A stretch of 6,065 nt of DNA from JANWHF01 sp036276235 (GTDB lineage Bacteria > Planctomycetota > Phycisphaerae > Tepidisphaerales > Tepidisphaeraceae). Below are positions 5,309 to 6,065 of this stretch, piece after piece. Both the position numbers and the translations under genes were made by a program. The notes under the pieces are model-generated. The model saw only the letters and a list, made by a program, of their open reading frames with translations. It was not told where the DNA came from and did not search any database. The DNA lies in NCBI GenBank assembly GCA_036276235.1, contig DATBDZ010000207.1, positions 1 to 6,065 of the forward strand. Reading direction: 5' to 3'. The stretch's first letter is position 1. The number at the start of each line of letters is the position of its first letter.

Positions 5309-6049
5309 TTAATTATCCGCCCATTCTGCCACCTTCCCTTCACGTGCCTGCTTTGTAATTGCATCTCTGTCGCCCTTGAATTGTGCCATCTCGCGGGCCA
5401 CCGCATCACGCCACCAGCTGGGTTTGTGATCGGAGTTATCTCCAACCGACTGTAGCTTGCCGTCCACACTGTCTACTGTGTGCAAATAGATGAGGCCAAT
5501 TTGCCGAGCCAATCGCATTCGATCTGTCTCCAGCGACGGAACGCGGCGTGCAAGGTCGGAAACCTGGGACACTACCCCGGCTTGGCCGTCTTTTCCGTTT
5601 ATCGATTTTTCTATCGCATCGATTCTTTGCGCTGCTCCATCAGTACGAGTCTTAACGTCGCTGTCGATCCCCTTAATTCGCTCTTTCATGGCATCAAGGG
5701 TTTTTACTACCGCGCCAGACAGTAACAGGTCCCGAAATTGCGGATCAGCTACCAGCTTAAGGCTTTGCTCAAGTTCAGACTTCTTTTCAATGACTCTGCC
5801 GGATAATTCGAGTGCTTCGTCGAATTTTTTCGCGGCAACAGCGGTCTTCGTCTTGGCATCATTCAGTGCCACGTTGAGCTCAGCTTGAGTCTCCGCGAGT
5901 TTTTTATGCGACTCGTTTACGCTGTTAGTCCTTAAACAAGCGTATCTCTCGGCGGCCTGAGGCCGGCGGCAATGGGCGCACCACCACCGTGGCTTCGGGT
6001 CAGAATCTTGTTGTGATTGTGTATCGTCTGGCCTCCGCCACAAGTCCAT
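5309..6049 (-). CDS. Unidentified coiled-coil protein with N-terminal CxxC (start uncertain)
   Basis: I do not recognise this protein. From the ATG at 6049 it has 246 residues, but the frame stays open to the window edge and no Shine-Dalgarno is seen, so it may start further upstream. A small Trp/Cys patch, RWWCAHCRRPQAAERYAC (21-38), resembles half of a zinc ribbon. Residues about 46-100 are an Ala/Lys/Glu-rich predicted coiled coil, followed by more helices with heptad-like spacing (118-185) and a C-terminal charged helix. There is no signal peptide or membrane segment. Base composition is lower in G+C than the genes to the left, and it lies just inside the tRNA-Gly remnant, so it is probably cargo of an integrated element. 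Structural or partner-binding roles are possible; no function can be assigned. Confidence 0.7.
   Translation of the reverse strand: MDLWRRPDDTQSQQDSDPKPRWWCAHCRRPQAAERYACLRTNSVNESHKKLAETQAELNVALNDAKTKTAVAAKKFDEALELSGRVIEKKSELEQSLKLVADPQFRDLLLSGAVVKTLDAMKERIKGIDSDVKTRTDGAAQRIDAIEKSINGKDGQAGVVSQVSDLARRVPSLETDRMRLARQIGLIYLHTVDSVDGKLQSVGDNSDHKPSWWRDAVAREMAQFKGDRDAITKQAREGKVAEWADN
5953..5965. repeat. Short perfect palindrome in the coiled-coil gene
   Basis: CGGCC-TGA-GGCCG forms a tight hairpin inside a GC-rich patch (about 5950-6000) encoding the CxxC region, in contrast to the AT-richer body of the gene. It may be a small repeat that landed in the gene or ordinary GC-rich coding sequence. Confidence 0.3.
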
Positions 6050-6065
6050 CGCGAACCGGAGCGTC

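Overview
The left and central part (about 1-5060) is GC-rich chromosomal DNA; a hand count of 4321-4380 gives 43 of 60 G+C. It uses GTG and TTG starts, 4-nt ATGA gene overlaps, a HEAT-repeat protein and many stem-loop and short tandem repeats. Together these suggest a Planctomycetota (Phycisphaerae-like) bacterium. That assignment is inference from style and remembered repeat families, not from a marker gene.

Layout: (i) 2-94 is the 3' end of an unidentified plus-strand gene. (ii) 95-356 is a gene-free junction between convergent genes, holding an 8-nt-period tract and an elaborate inverted cluster of hairpins. (iii) Minus strand 3172 to 357 is a two-gene operon: a 715-aa HEAT-repeat protein started by GTG, then a 223-aa two-helix membrane protein whose ATG overlaps the HEAT stop and has a good Shine-Dalgarno. 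Both carry repeat DNA translated in frame: a 35-bp-arm palindrome in the membrane protein, and a tandem-repeat tract in the HEAT protein. (iv) 3173-3488 is the divergent intergenic region with a third palindrome and a weak promoter candidate. (v) 3489-5059, plus strand, is a coupled pair: an M19 membrane-dipeptidase-type metallopeptidase (TTG start, strong RBS) and a GNAT acetyltransferase. (vi) 5075-5116 is a 3' half of tRNA-Gly(CCC), minus strand, broken at the anticodon loop. To its right the DNA becomes AT-richer (24 of 60 G+C in 5161-5220) and carries an unidentified coiled-coil gene. This looks like the att-site edge of an integrated element extending right beyond the window.

The most unusual signal is a set of palindromes at three loci (175-352, 899-986, 3242-3317). 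Their stems differ in sequence, but most units place TACT (reverse AGTA) at or near the hairpin apex. In the first locus two inverted three-hairpin modules keep their folds while stem sequences change on both sides. The dipeptidase and acetyltransferase probably act in related cytosolic peptide or small-molecule metabolism. The HEAT and membrane proteins are probably made together and may interact, but their job is unknown.
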